Positions 24,359 through 32,987 of a stretch of DNA of 33,866 nucleotides are shown here, piece by piece. This stretch comes from an uncultured Verrucomicrobia subdivision 3 bacterium (lineage in GTDB: Bacteria; Verrucomicrobiota; Verrucomicrobiia; Limisphaerales; UBA11358). The position numbers and the translations under genes were made by a program. The notes below the pieces were generated by a model, which made no database searches, had not been told where the DNA came from, and saw only the letters and a program-made list of their open reading frames with translations. The stretch spans positions 1 through 33,866 of the forward strand of contig CAIQEI010000144.1 of the NCBI GenBank assembly GCA_903870815.1, given 5' to 3'. Numbering within the stretch: the stretch's first letter is position 1; each line of letters opens with the position of its first letter.

Positions 24359-27300
24359 ACGAGGCGTTGCATCGCGCGCGACGGCGTGCGGACACCAACC
24401 AAGCCTTGAATGCGGTGACCCTGGCGAGCATCGGCGATGCGGTGATCACGACGGATGCTCAGGGCCGCGTGACGTTTTTGAACGACGAAGCCGAGCGTTT
24501 GACGGGCTGGAAGAATGCCGACGCCGCCGGCCAGCCGCTGCCGACGGTGTACCATATCATCAATGAGGAGACGCGGGCGACGGTGGAGGATGCGGTAAAA
24601 AAGGTTTTCCGCACCGGGGCGGTCGTGGGGCTGGCGAACCACACGGTGTTGATCGCCCGCGATGGACGGGAATTTATCATTGACGACAGCGGTGCGCCAA
24701 TCCGGCAGGGGGATGGAAAAATCATCGGCGTGGTGCTGGTATTCCGGGATAACACGGAGAAAAAAAGAGCGGAGGATGCGCTTCGCATCAGCGGAGAGCG
24801 GCTGTGTTTTGCTCTGGAAACCATCCGCACCGGGGCGTGGGATCTGGATTTGGCTACCCACACGGCCTTCCGTTCCATCGAACATGACCGCATCTTCGGC
24901 TACCCGGAACTACTGCCGGAATGGACCTACGAGAAGTTCCTCGAGCACGTGCTGCCGGAAGACCGGGCGGCGGTGGCCGGCAAATTCCAGCGCGCTCTGG
25001 AGAGCCACAGTGATTGGAGCTTTGAATGCCAAATCCGCCGCGTTGACGGGGAGATCCGCTGGATCTGGGCCGCCGGGCGACACCGGCAGGATGCCGCCGG
25101 CACCCCGCGACACATGGCGGGGATTGTTCAGGACATCACCGAACGCAAGCGGGTGGAAGCGTCTATGCTCCGCGACGAACTTTTCCTGAAAAACACCGGG
25201 CATATCGCCAAGGTGGGTGGCTGGGAATTTGATCCAGTCACCGGTGCCGGGCATTGGAGCGAAGAGGTGGCTCGCATCCATGACTTGGATCCGAACCTCC
25301 AGCCCACCAAGGAAATTGGATTAACATTTTACCCGGGTGAGTCCCGCACGAAGATTGAAGCCGCAGTCAAAGCGGTGATTGAACACGGCACGCCCTACGA
25401 CTTGGAACTGGAGTTCGTCTCCGCAAGCGGCACCCATAAATGGGTTCGCACCATCGGCCAGGCCGTGGTGGAAAATGGAAGAGTGGTGCGCGTCTGCGGT
25501 GCGCTACAAGACGTCACCGGGCAAAAGGCAAACGAAATGCGTTATCGCGACCAGCACGCCCTGCTCCGCACCTTGATTGATTTGGCGCCAGATTATATTT
25601 TCGTCAAGGACCTGGATGGCCGATTTATGGTGGCCAATGAAGCGCTCGCCAAATGTTACGGCCGACAGCCGGCGGAACTTCTGAGCCACACGGATGCAGA
25701 TTTCCTGCCGCCGGAACTAGCGGCCCGTTTTCGCGCGAGCGAAATCCAGGTGCTGGCGGCGGATTCGTTCGTTACCATCGAAGATACGATCACCTTGCTT
25801 GACGGCCAGCCGCGTCGGGTAGTGACCAACATGATGGCCTTTCGCAATCCGCAGGGAAAGGTCAGCGGACTGGTAGGTATCGGTCGCGACATCACCAAGC
25901 AACAGGACGCGGAGGAGAACAGTGCCCGCGAGCAGGCGCGATTAAAACTGATTTTTGACACGATTCCCATTGGTATTGCGTTTCACACGGTCTACCCGGA
26001 CGGAACCCAGAAGCGCACCGTCAACGAGGCGCACATCCGCCTCTGCGGACTGACCCGCGAGCAGCACGACGAGCCGGAAGTCTATCGGAAAATAACCCAT
26101 CCGGACGACCGGACCGTTCAGCAACGGTTCGCCAGCCAGGTCGACGCGGGCGTCATCAAACAATATTCAATGGAGAAGCGCTATCTCCATCCCGAGGACA
26201 AGGTGATCTGGGTCAATTTTTCCTACCAGCGGGAGATTTATCCTGACGGCACAACCGAAGAATTGACCACAGTGGTGGATATCACCGAACGCAAGCGGCT
26301 GGAGGAACAACTTCGCCAGTCCCAAAAAATGGAGGCCATTGGCCAGCTTGCCGGCGGCGTGGCGCATGACTTCAACAACATCCTGGCAATCATCCAGCTC
26401 CAGATTGGTTTGTTGGAGTCATCGGGCAAACTGTTGCCATTGCAGAAGGATTTTACCGAAGAGATTGGCAAAGCCACCCAGCGGGCGGCGAATCTGACCC
26501 GTCAACTGCTCCTGTTCAGCCGCAAGCAGGCGCTCCAGCCGCAAGACCTTGATCTGAACGAAATCGTCACCCACATCACCAAGATGCTCCAGCGCACCTT
26601 GGGCGAAGTTGTGCATTTGCAGCTCAACTATTTCCCCGAACCGCTGTTCCTCCGCGCCGACCTCGGCATGATGGAACAAATCCTGGTTAATCTGGCGGTG
26701 AATTCCCGCGACGCCATGCCGCAAGGTGGGCGGCTCATCATCGAAACTTCGGCGGTGGTATTTGACGAAGCGACCACCCGGCACTCACCCCAGACACGGC
26801 CGGGCGCGTTCGTCTGCCTGAGTGTAAGCGACACCGGTTCGGGCATTCCGCCGCACATATTACCAAGAATTTTTGAGCCCTTCTTCACGACCAAGGATGT
26901 TGGCAAAGGCACCGGCCTCGGACTGGCCACGGTCTTCGGCATCGTCCAGCAGCATCAAGGATGGATCAACGTCTCCAGCAACCCCGGACTCGGGACCACC
27001 TTCCAGATTTATTTCCCCCGTTTGGCCGAAACCGTCAGCCAGCCAGCCGCGACAGCACCGCTCATGGAAGTGCGCGGCGGTCACGAAACTATCCTCGTCG
27101 TCGAGGACGAACCTTCCTTATGCGCTCTTATCCACACCGTTCTCACGGGCCATGGTTACCGGGTGATTGAGGCGTCCAACGGCGAGAGTGCCTTGAACGT
27201 CTGGGAAAAGCACCGCGGCGAAATCCAGTTGCTCCTCACCGACATGGTGCTGCCGGACGGCATGAATGGAAAGGAACTCGCCCGGCGTCTCCGCCTGGAA

Positions 27301-27453
27301 AATCCCAGGCTGAAAGTCATCTATGCCAGCGGTTACAGCGTCGAAGTGGCCGGAAAAGACCTGGCCTTGCAGGAAGGCGTCAATTTTATGTCCAAGCCAT
27401 TCCAGATTCATAAGCTCACGCAAACGGTCCGGAACTGTCTGGACAGTAATTGA
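24356..27453 (+). pseudogene. 3' part of the split hybrid histidine kinase gene (multi-PAS, HisKA, HATPase, receiver)
   Basis: After the IS, the kinase frame resumes and runs about 1,030 codons. Counting from the TTG at 24367, about five PAS domains occupy residues 15-650. These are PAS, two PAS_3-like, then two more, each closing with a DIT.RK-type end. The histidine kinase core follows, with phospho-acceptor His667 in [10 protein letters not shown]. The N box is NLAVNSRDAMPQGG and the G boxes are DTGSGIPP and GKGTGLGLATVFG. A C-terminal receiver has acidic VVEDE and phospho-acceptor Asp959 (LLTDMVLPDG). The original gene encoded a membrane-tethered hybrid kinase for an unknown signal. Its upstream membrane domain is now separated. 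A soluble protein could only be made from an internal start. No response-regulator gene follows. Confidence 0.88.
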
Positions 27454-27708
27454 ATCGTTAAAATTCGTAAAATGCGTCTATGACAAGTGAGTATGATGCA
27501 AGACGAACTGTTCAACGAAACTGGTGAAAATTCTAGCTGGGGAATTTACATAACGGAATTAGATCAGCGGTTTGAAGCGGATTCTAATCAGGCAGAGAAG
27601 TTGTGGAAACAATAGCCGAAAGGAAAATCTAATGAAAAATCTGCCGCCTCTGTTCTTACTTTACCAGGTGTGAAGATCTAAAAAATTACAATTTTTTAAA
27701 TAAAGTAT
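27454..27708. other. AT-rich island edge between kinase and tRNA-Gly
   Basis: This 255-base stretch lies where an integrase gene would normally sit next to the tRNA. It holds no recognisable integrase. It has one 40-codon frame (27493-27615) and is noticeably AT-rich compared with the genes on both sides. Confidence 0.5.
27493..27615 (+). CDS. unrecognised 40-codon open frame
   Basis: ATG at 27493 (or 27496) to TAG at 27613-27615 encodes 40 residues beginning MMQDELFNETGENSSWGIYI. The composition looks protein-like, with many acidic residues. I recognise no family. It could be a remnant of an island gene. Confidence 0.25.
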   Translation: MMQDELFNETGENSSWGIYITELDQRFEADSNQAEKLWKQ

Positions 27709-27731
27709 TGGAGCGGGTGATGGGAATCGAA
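27707..27731. repeat. att-like repeat within tRNA-Gly (proximal)
   Basis: This is the copy of the 25-bp repeat that forms the 3' end of tRNA-Gly. It differs from the distal copy at 22754-22778 at one base only (G for T). Confidence 0.7.
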
Positions 27732-27782
27732 CCCACGTATGCAGCTTGGAAGGTTGCCGTTCTACCATTGAACTACACCCGC
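27709..27782 (-). tRNA. tRNA-Gly (anticodon TCC)
   Basis: On the minus strand the acceptor stem GCGGGTG/CACCCGC closes perfectly, with discriminator T and an encoded CCA. The anticodon loop CTTCCAA gives TCC, and the T-loop is TTCGATT. The whole cloverleaf is intact. It reads GGA and GGG glycine codons. Its 3' end is duplicated at 22754-22778. Confidence 0.97.
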
Positions 27783-27844
27783 GCTGCGACAAATGATAAC
27801 GCCCGCGCTTGCCTTGTCAATCCGCCGCCGCTAGACTCGACGCG

Positions 27845-29239
27845 ATGAATTCGCTGCTTCTTTCCGGCGGGCGCGTGATTGATCCCGCCAATCATTTTGA
27901 TTCCATCGCCGACGTATTGATCCTCAACGGCAAGATTTCTGCCATCGGCAAAAAACTTTCCGCACCGGCAGGCGTGGAGACGTTCGCCGCCAAGGGGAAA
28001 ATCGTCTCGCCCGGCTTGATTGACCTCCATGTCCACTTTCGCGAACCGGGCCAGACGGCCAAGGAAAACATCGCGTCCGGCACGGCGGCGGCGGCGCGCG
28101 GCGGTTTCACCTCCGTCGTCTGCATGCCGAACACGTCGCCGGCCATCGATTCCGCGGGCACGGTCGCGCTCATCCATGAACGCGCCCAGCGCGAGGGGGT
28201 GGTGAATGTCTTTGTCACCGGCGCGATCACCAAGGGCATCGCGGGCGAGGAAATGGCGCCCATCGGCGGCTTGAAAAAAGCCGGTGTGGTTGCCATCACC
28301 GACGACGGACATTGCGTGCAAAACAACGAACTCATGCGGCGCGCCTGCGAATATGCGAAGATGTTCGACCTGCCGATCTTCGACCACTGCCAGGACTACT
28401 CGCTCGTGAGCGAGGGCGTGATGCATGAAGGTTTTTGGAACCTCGCGCTCGGCCTGCGCGGCTGGCCGGCGGCGGGCGAGGAAATGATTGTGGCGCGGAA
28501 TATTCTGCTCGCGGAGCTGACCGGCGCGAAGATCCACTGCCAGCACCTGAGTGCGGCGGGCAGCGTGGCCCTGATCCGCGAAGCCAAAAAACGCGGCGTC
28601 ACCATCTCTGGCGAAGCGTGCCCGCACCACTTCACGCTCACCGACGCGGCGGTGGCGGGCAGTGAAAAATTCTGGGCGGAAGACGGAAAAGAAATCCTTT
28701 CAATTCAAAGTTCAAAATCCAAAGTTCAAAATTCCGTTCCCGAATGGCCCGCCTATGACACGAATTTCAAGATGAATCCACCGCTCCGCTCCGCCCGGGA
28801 CCGCGAAGCGGTTCTCGAAGGCCTGGCGGATGGCACGATTGAGATTTTGTGCAGCGACCACGCGCCGCATTGCGACTACGAAAAAGAGGTCGAGTTCGAC
28901 TATGCGCCGTTCGGCATCACCGGCTTGGAAACGGAACTCGCGCTCTCGCTGATGCAGCTGGTCCACCCGAAGCGGCTCTCGCTGGCGGACCTGATCGCGA
29001 AGTTCACCGTGAACCCCGCGCGGCTGCTGAACCTGCCGAAAGGCACTTTGAGCGTCGGCGCGGACGCGGACGTGACGGTATTTGACCCGGAGCAGGAATG
29101 GGTTTACCAGCGCGAAGATTCCGCTAGCAAATCCAGGAACAACCCGTTCTTTGGCTGGAAACTCAAAGGCCAGGTCGCGGCCACGATTGTCGCCGGCAAG
29201 GTGGTTTTTACTGAACAGCCGGCGCTGGCGACGGTCTAA
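27845..29239 (+). CDS. pyrC: dihydroorotase
   Basis: The 464-residue enzyme closes carbamoyl-aspartate to dihydroorotate, the third step of pyrimidine synthesis. It has the zinc site HVH at 62-64 (LIDLHVHFREPG), His in FDHCQDYS and IHCQHLSAAG, and Asp338 in CSDHAPHCDYEKE. This is the pattern of class I dihydroorotases. The ATG at 27845 was chosen because the family start (LLLSGGRVIDPAN) follows. The frame extends to 27809 without an ATG that fits better. Around codons 286-298 it contains an in-frame insertion made of a repeat element. The gene starts 62 bases after tRNA-Gly, is divergent from it, and has no ribosome binding site. Confidence 0.95.
   Translation: MNSLLLSGGRVIDPANHFDSIADVLILNGKISAIGKKLSAPAGVETFAAKGKIVSPGLIDLHVHFREPGQTAKENIASGTAAAARGGFTSVVCMPNTSPAIDSAGTVALIHERAQREGVVNVFVTGAITKGIAGEEMAPIGGLKKAGVVAITDDGHCVQNNELMRRACEYAKMFDLPIFDHCQDYSLVSEGVMHEGFWNLALGLRGWPAAGEEMIVARNILLAELTGAKIHCQHLSAAGSVALIREAKKRGVTISGEACPHHFTLTDAAVAGSEKFWAEDGKEILSIQSSKSKVQNSVPEWPAYDTNFKMNPPLRSARDREAVLEGLADGTIEILCSDHAPHCDYEKEVEFDYAPFGITGLETELALSLMQLVHPKRLSLADLIAKFTVNPARLLNLPKGTLSVGADADVTVFDPEQEWVYQREDSASKSRNNPFFGWKLKGQVAATIVAGKVVFTEQPALATV
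28700..28735 (+). repeat. short direct repeat inserted inside pyrC
   Basis: CAAAGTTCAAAAT occurs twice (28706-28718 and 28720-28732), period 14. The surrounding AT-rich stretch encodes SIQSSKSKVQNS, unlike the rest of the protein. Similar CAAAGTTCAAAA repeats are known to me from intergenic regions of several bacteria. Here it is in frame. Confidence 0.6.
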
Positions 29240-29284
29240 GCTTCGTACCAATGGTCTAACGGTCAAATTAAACCAAACAAACAT

Positions 29285-29722
29285 ATGAAAAAAATCATTA
29301 TTACCATGCTGGCGGCCACGTTGCTCTGGCAAGCGTACGCCGCGGAATCCACCTGGCTAACCGACCTGCCTAAGGCGGAGGCGCAGGCGAAAGCCGAAGG
29401 CAAAATCGTGCTCATGGACTTCACCGGATCAGACTGGTGCGGCTGGTGCATAAAGTTCAAAAAAGAGGTGCTCGACACGCCGGAGTTCCAGGCTTACGCC
29501 GCGAAAAACGTGGTGCTGGTGGAGGTGGATTATCCGAACAAGAAAGAACAGTCGGACGACTTGAAAAAGGCCAATGCCGCCTTGAAAGACCATTACGACG
29601 TCCAAGGTTTTCCGACGCTCGTGGTGCTGGACAAGAACGGCAAGGAAATCGGCCGGCAGGTCGGATATGCCGAGGGCGGGCCGAAGGCGTTCATCGCCAA
29701 GCTCGAAGGGTACCAGAAATAA
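29285..29722 (+). CDS. periplasmic thioredoxin-like protein
   Basis: The 145-residue protein has a signal peptide (MKKIIITMLAATLLWQAYA, cleavage before AES) and a thioredoxin fold with active site WCGWC (Cys52, Cys55). A cis-proline loop QGFPTLVV is followed by the closing KEIGRQVGYAEGG. It resembles thioredoxin-7/DsbD-gamma-like proteins that keep envelope thiols in the right redox state. No DsbD or cytochrome biogenesis gene is nearby. It follows pyrC on the same strand after 45 bases, and its own AT-rich leader lacks a ribosome binding site. Specific client proteins are unknown. Confidence 0.87.
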   Translation: MKKIIITMLAATLLWQAYAAESTWLTDLPKAEAQAKAEGKIVLMDFTGSDWCGWCIKFKKEVLDTPEFQAYAAKNVVLVEVDYPNKKEQSDDLKKANAALKDHYDVQGFPTLVVLDKNGKEIGRQVGYAEGGPKAFIAKLEGYQK

Positions 29723-29787
29723 TCCGGGCCGGGGCGGCTTTCAGGCGCGTCGCACGGGATGCGCCGTCAGGCGAACCAGAAGAGTTT

Positions 29788-29828
29788 GGTGGCAACGGCG
29801 GCGGGCAGGGGACTGCCCGCGCGCCACC
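29788..29828. terminator. GC-rich hairpin between convergent trx and scpB
   Basis: GGTGGC (29788-29793) pairs with GCCACC (29823-29828), and inside it GCGGGCAG pairs with CTGCCCGC around a GGGA loop. No T-run follows on either strand. It may be a transcription barrier for both convergent genes or an unrelated structure. Confidence 0.35.
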
Positions 29829-29899
29829 AGCCGATGTGCCAAGGTTAATTTAACTGTCGAGCGGATCCGGAAAAACCGAACCGGGAAGTAAAAGGTATT

Positions 29900-30607
29900 T
29901 CAGACCGCAGCCGAAGATTCGGATGGCGTGGCGGGAGATTCTTCACTCTTCGATTTTTCAGCTTCATCCAGCTGCAGTTGCTCCGGCGGCACGGTGGCCA
30001 GGCCGGCATCGGCCGTGACGGGCGCGGGCGGCCGTTCCACGGGAATCCGCCGCAGTTCATCCGCCGCCGGCAGATCCTCCAGACCGCGCAGGCCGAAGTA
30101 TTCCAGAAACAACGGCGTGGTGCTGTACAGCGCGGGCCGGCCGACGACTTCCGCGCGGCCGCTCTGCACGACCAGGTTGCGCTCAAGCAGGGTTTGCATC
30201 GTGCCGTCCACGTTCACGCCGCGCACCTGTTCCACCTCGGCGCGCGTCACCGGCTGGCGGTAGGCGATGATGGAGAGCGTCTCCAGCGCCGCCTGCGAGA
30301 GGCGCGAGGGGCGGTTTTTCACCCCGACCAAAGCCTTGAGCCACGGCGCAAATTCCGGCTGCGTAACGAACTGCCAGGCCCCCGCGACGCAAACGAGCCG
30401 GAAGCTGCGCGCGGCAGTTTCATGTTCCCGCGCCAGCTCCTCAAGCGCGGCGGTGACGTCGTCTTCCTTGGTCTTCTTGAACGGCTTGGCGGACTCGTGC
30501 GCCTCCTCCGCCGTGGCGGCGGTGGCCAGGATGTCGCGCAGTTCCTTTGCGGTCATCGGCTTTTGGGCGGAGAACAGCAGCGGCTCGAGAATGAATTTCA
30601 GTTCCAT
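29900..30607 (-). CDS. scpB: segregation and condensation protein B
   Basis: The 235-residue protein matches ScpB: MELKFILEPLLFSAQKPMTA, the winged-helix block LSQAALETLSIIAYRQPVTRAEVEQVRGVN and the second winged helix LLERNLVVQSGRAEVVGRPALY. With ScpA it bridges the SMC ATPase ring to compact chromosomes. The protein is slightly longer than usual because of an acidic C-terminal tail from about residue 195, ending PSESSAAV. It lies nine bases after scpA on the same strand, so they form an operon. The ATG at 30607 follows an A/T-rich leader with no ribosome binding site. Confidence 0.95.
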   Translation of the reverse strand: MELKFILEPLLFSAQKPMTAKELRDILATAATAEEAHESAKPFKKTKEDDVTAALEELAREHETAARSFRLVCVAGAWQFVTQPEFAPWLKALVGVKNRPSRLSQAALETLSIIAYRQPVTRAEVEQVRGVNVDGTMQTLLERNLVVQSGRAEVVGRPALYSTTPLFLEYFGLRGLEDLPAADELRRIPVERPPAPVTADAGLATVPPEQLQLDEAEKSKSEESPATPSESSAAV

Positions 30608-30616
30608 TTTTAAAAT

Positions 30617-31444
30617 TTACGATGGGCTCCCCGCGGGATTTTCCGGCTTGGGCGCGGCTGGCGGGGCTGCCACCGGTTCCGGGGCGGTCGGAGGGTCTGC
30701 CGGCGGATTCGCCGGGGCAACGGCGCGGCTGATTTCAATCTCCGCAAACGGCTCCGGCTGCAGGCAGGCAAGCTGCTTGAGGCGGATCAATTCCAGCAGC
30801 GCGAGAAAGGTGCAGACGACTTCGGCGCGGTTCGCGGCGGTTTCGAACAGTTGGGAAAATTTCACCGAACCGCGTTCGGTAATGAGCTTGAGCAAGTACT
30901 CGATTTTCTCGCTGACCGTCCAGCGGTCCTCGAAAATTTCGCGGGCCGCACCGGTGCGTTTTTGGAAGCGCTGGAGCACTCCGTTGACGGCGTTGAGCAG
31001 ATCAAAAATGGAAACATCCGGCTTGGCGGCGGGCTCGGCGGATTCAAATTCGAGTTTTCCCGGCCGGCGCGGGTAGACATTTTCCTGGCGCTCCTCCAGC
31101 GACTGCAATTTCGCGGCGGCATCCTTGAATTTCTTGTATTCGACGAGCTGACGGATGAGTTCCCAGCGCGGATCTTCGCCCTCCTCCTCGTCCTCGACGG
31201 CGACCTGCTGTTCGGCGGGCAGCAGTTCACGGCTCTTGATGTACATCAGAGTCGAGGCCATCACCAGGAATTCGCCGGCGACTTCGAGGTCGAACGCGCG
31301 CATCAGGTCAATGTATTCGATGAATTGCGTGGCGAGCCGGGTGAGGTTGACCTCATAAATGTCCACCTCCTCCTTCTTGATGAGGTAAAGAAGGAGGTCA
31401 AGCGGGCCTTCGAAGACCTCAAACTGGACTTTGTATTCGGCCAT
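30617..31444 (-). CDS. scpA: segregation and condensation protein A
   Basis: The 275-residue kleisin starts with the conserved MAEYKVQFEVFEGPLDLLLY and includes EVDIYEVNLTRLATQFIEYI and FLVMASTLMYIKSRELLP. A C-terminal winged helix follows (TAANRAEVVCTFLALLELIRLKQ). The ATG at 31444 was chosen because this motif is the family's N-terminus; the frame to 31654 would add 70 non-conserved residues. The last 35 residues are Pro/Ala-rich and unusual for ScpA. It is followed by scpB after nine bases. The gene is divergent from the small protein at 31547. Confidence 0.95.
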   Translation of the reverse strand: MAEYKVQFEVFEGPLDLLLYLIKKEEVDIYEVNLTRLATQFIEYIDLMRAFDLEVAGEFLVMASTLMYIKSRELLPAEQQVAVEDEEEGEDPRWELIRQLVEYKKFKDAAAKLQSLEERQENVYPRRPGKLEFESAEPAAKPDVSIFDLLNAVNGVLQRFQKRTGAAREIFEDRWTVSEKIEYLLKLITERGSVKFSQLFETAANRAEVVCTFLALLELIRLKQLACLQPEPFAEIEISRAVAPANPPADPPTAPEPVAAPPAAPKPENPAGSPS

Positions 31445-31546
31445 GAAACGGATGTGAATCCTAGATTGAACCGGTCCGCTTGGCAATGCAGGAACGCGAC
31501 CAGCTAAAAGCTCGACGCGATTTGCTTTTTGGGGCAAATTACCGGC

Positions 31547-31882
31547 ATGAGTTCGGACGAGCGCGAAATTTTTCATTATCTCAAGACCTGGGGCGCAGAA
31601 TTCACCGGGGCCAAGGAAGTCAGCCGCCGGGCCGGCACCAAGCAGCGTTTTCATGAAGATCCCGACTGGGCCAAGCCGTTATTAATGGCCATGACTGAAC
31701 GCGGTGTGCTTGAGGTTGATTCGATGGGGCGTTACCGCATCAAACCCGAACGCAAAAAGGGCGGCAAACAGCGTTGGGTCTCCCCGGACATCGAAAAAAT
31801 TCTCAAGGAAAAGGGCGTCGAGGTGGAAGGCGCCGGCAGTGAAGGCGGCCTGGCTCCCGACGAACATTACGAGCAACTCTGA
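31547..31882 (+). CDS. small winged-helix-like protein of unknown function
   Basis: The 111-residue protein reads MSSDEREIFHYLKTWGAEFTG at its start (first 20 shown in part), then KEVSRRAG. Its shape (helix, helix with AKEVSRRAG, then beta-hairpin LEVDSMGRYRIKP) looks like a winged-helix DNA-binding fold. The end is charged (KEKGVEVEG). I recognise similar hypothetical proteins in Verrucomicrobiota but no assigned function. ATG at 31547 is preferred over 31529. The stop overlaps the start of the transporter gene by one base (TGATG), so expression is coupled. It could regulate DNA-related or transporter functions, but this is a guess. Confidence 0.65.
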   Translation: MSSDEREIFHYLKTWGAEFTGAKEVSRRAGTKQRFHEDPDWAKPLLMAMTERGVLEVDSMGRYRIKPERKKGGKQRWVSPDIEKILKEKGVEVEGAGSEGGLAPDEHYEQL

Positions 31883-32799
31883 TGCTCGCCGCGCTGGTCA
31901 CGACGCTGCTTTTCGCCACCTCCGCCGTGTGCGGCTACCGGACGGCGAAACAAATCGGCGGCCTGGAGGCTAATTTCTGGCGCATCACGCTGGCCACGGT
32001 ATTTCTGACCGTCTGGGCATGGACATTCGGCGCGGGTTTTGCCGGCGCGCCGGAATGGTTCATGTGGAGCGGGCTTTTCGGGATCGGCCTCGGGGATTCC
32101 GCGTATTTTCAGGCCCTGCCCCGGCTGGGCAGCCGCCGGACCGTGTTGATCACGCAGTGCCTCACCGCGCCGTTCGCCGCGTTGATTGAATGGCTCTGGC
32201 TCGGCACCAAAATGAACGTGCCGGAATTGCTTTGCGTGGCCGTGATCCTCACCGGGGTCGCCATCGCGTTGGCGCCCGGCGACCACCTGAAGATTTCCAC
32301 GCGCGACTGGCAAATCGGCCTCACTGCCAGCCTATTTGCCGCGCTGGGCGGCGCGCTGGGTGCCGTCATCATCCGCAAAGGTTACGCCGCCATCCAAGCC
32401 GCCGGCATGGACATTGACGCCGGCACCACCGGCTACCAGCGCGTGCTGGGCGGAATTCTTATCCCCACCATCGCATTGTTCATTTTCAAATGGCGCTCCG
32501 CGCCCACGCACGGCGGCTGGCGGGAGGGAAAAACCTGGCGGGTCTCCCGCGAGAAATGGTTGCGGCTCTGGCCCTGGGTGCTGGCCAACGCGCTGGCCGG
32601 CCAGACGCTCGGGGTGACCTGCATGCAGTGGGCGCTCAAGACCACGCCGGCCGGCATCGTGACCGCCATCATCGCCACCACGCCGATTGTGCTGCTGCCG
32701 ATGACCCGCATCGTCGAAGGCGAAAAGATCGGGTTCCGCTCCCTGGCCGGCGCGCTCATCGCGGTCGGCGGTGTGATCGGCCTGACCCTATTCCGCTGA
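31882..32799 (+). CDS. EamA-family (DMT superfamily) transporter
   Basis: The 305-residue protein has about ten membrane helices arranged as two EamA repeats. Helices begin at LAALVTTLLFATSAVCGY, and the second half closes with WALKTTPAGIVTAIIATTPIVLLPM and IAVGGVIGLTLF. The loop pattern, including LGDSAYFQALPRLGSRRTVLI, fits drug/metabolite exporters of the inner membrane. The substrate cannot be inferred. The start overlaps the stop of the upstream gene by one base. Immediately after its TGA begins an IS481-type remnant, so the 3' neighbourhood has been rearranged. The protein itself appears complete. Confidence 0.85.
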   Translation: MLAALVTTLLFATSAVCGYRTAKQIGGLEANFWRITLATVFLTVWAWTFGAGFAGAPEWFMWSGLFGIGLGDSAYFQALPRLGSRRTVLITQCLTAPFAALIEWLWLGTKMNVPELLCVAVILTGVAIALAPGDHLKISTRDWQIGLTASLFAALGGALGAVIIRKGYAAIQAAGMDIDAGTTGYQRVLGGILIPTIALFIFKWRSAPTHGGWREGKTWRVSREKWLRLWPWVLANALAGQTLGVTCMQWALKTTPAGIVTAIIATTPIVLLPMTRIVEGEKIGFRSLAGALIAVGGVIGLTLFR

Positions 32800-32800
32800 A

Positions 32801-32929
32801 TCATTTCCAGCCGGTCTTGCGGCTGATCCCAAACAGTTCACACGGTTCGCTCACCGTAAAGCGCTCACCCAGCGCCAACATCACAAATCGAATGATTACT
32901 TCCATCGGGGTTACATTTTTCCACGACAT
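32801..32929 (-). pseudogene. IS481-family transposase, N-terminal remnant
   Basis: The minus-strand ATG at 32929 begins a 42-codon frame, MSWKNVTPMEVIIRF and later CELFGISRKTGWK, ending in TGA at 32801-32803. This is the helix-turn-helix N-terminus of IS481-type transposases (MPWKE...F..L...GISRKTGYKW). The rest of the protein is missing. The frame ends one base after the stop of the EamA gene, so a deletion or recombination joined the two. Confidence 0.75.
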
Positions 32930-32942
32930 ATTGTCGGGAAGT

Positions 32943-32987
32943 GTAATCCATCACTCTGGTTCGTTTGTTACCTATCACTTCGGTTCG
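32943..32987. repeat. tandem subterminal repeats of the IS481-type element
   Basis: The 21-base units at 32943-32963 and 32967-32987 match at 16 positions with a 24-base period; the shared core is ATCACT and GGTTCG. Such subterminal repeats are probably transposase-binding sites. Confidence 0.6.

Larger units (their letters stand above)
22754..27731. mobile_element. putative integrated segment bounded by a tRNA-Gly 3'-end duplication
   Basis: A 25-bp direct repeat of the tRNA-Gly 3' end lies at each edge, with one mismatch. One copy is inside the tRNA gene (27707-27731) and one is isolated (22754-22778). The second copy lies downstream of the tRNA 3' end, the polarity expected when a tyrosine recombinase inserts DNA at a tRNA. 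The segment is 4,953 bp between repeat starts, or about 3,990 bp without the later IS5-type insertion and its duplicated target. It carries only the hybrid histidine kinase gene and short open frames. No integrase is recognisable. Island status is inferred from the repeats and the AT-rich edges. Confidence 0.5.

Noticed and set aside
24367-27453. Hybrid kinase as an intact 1028-residue gene starting at 24367
   Set aside because: The start is a TTG that is actually a Leu codon of the original gene (EALHRARR). The true 5' part lies before the IS at 23039-23396.
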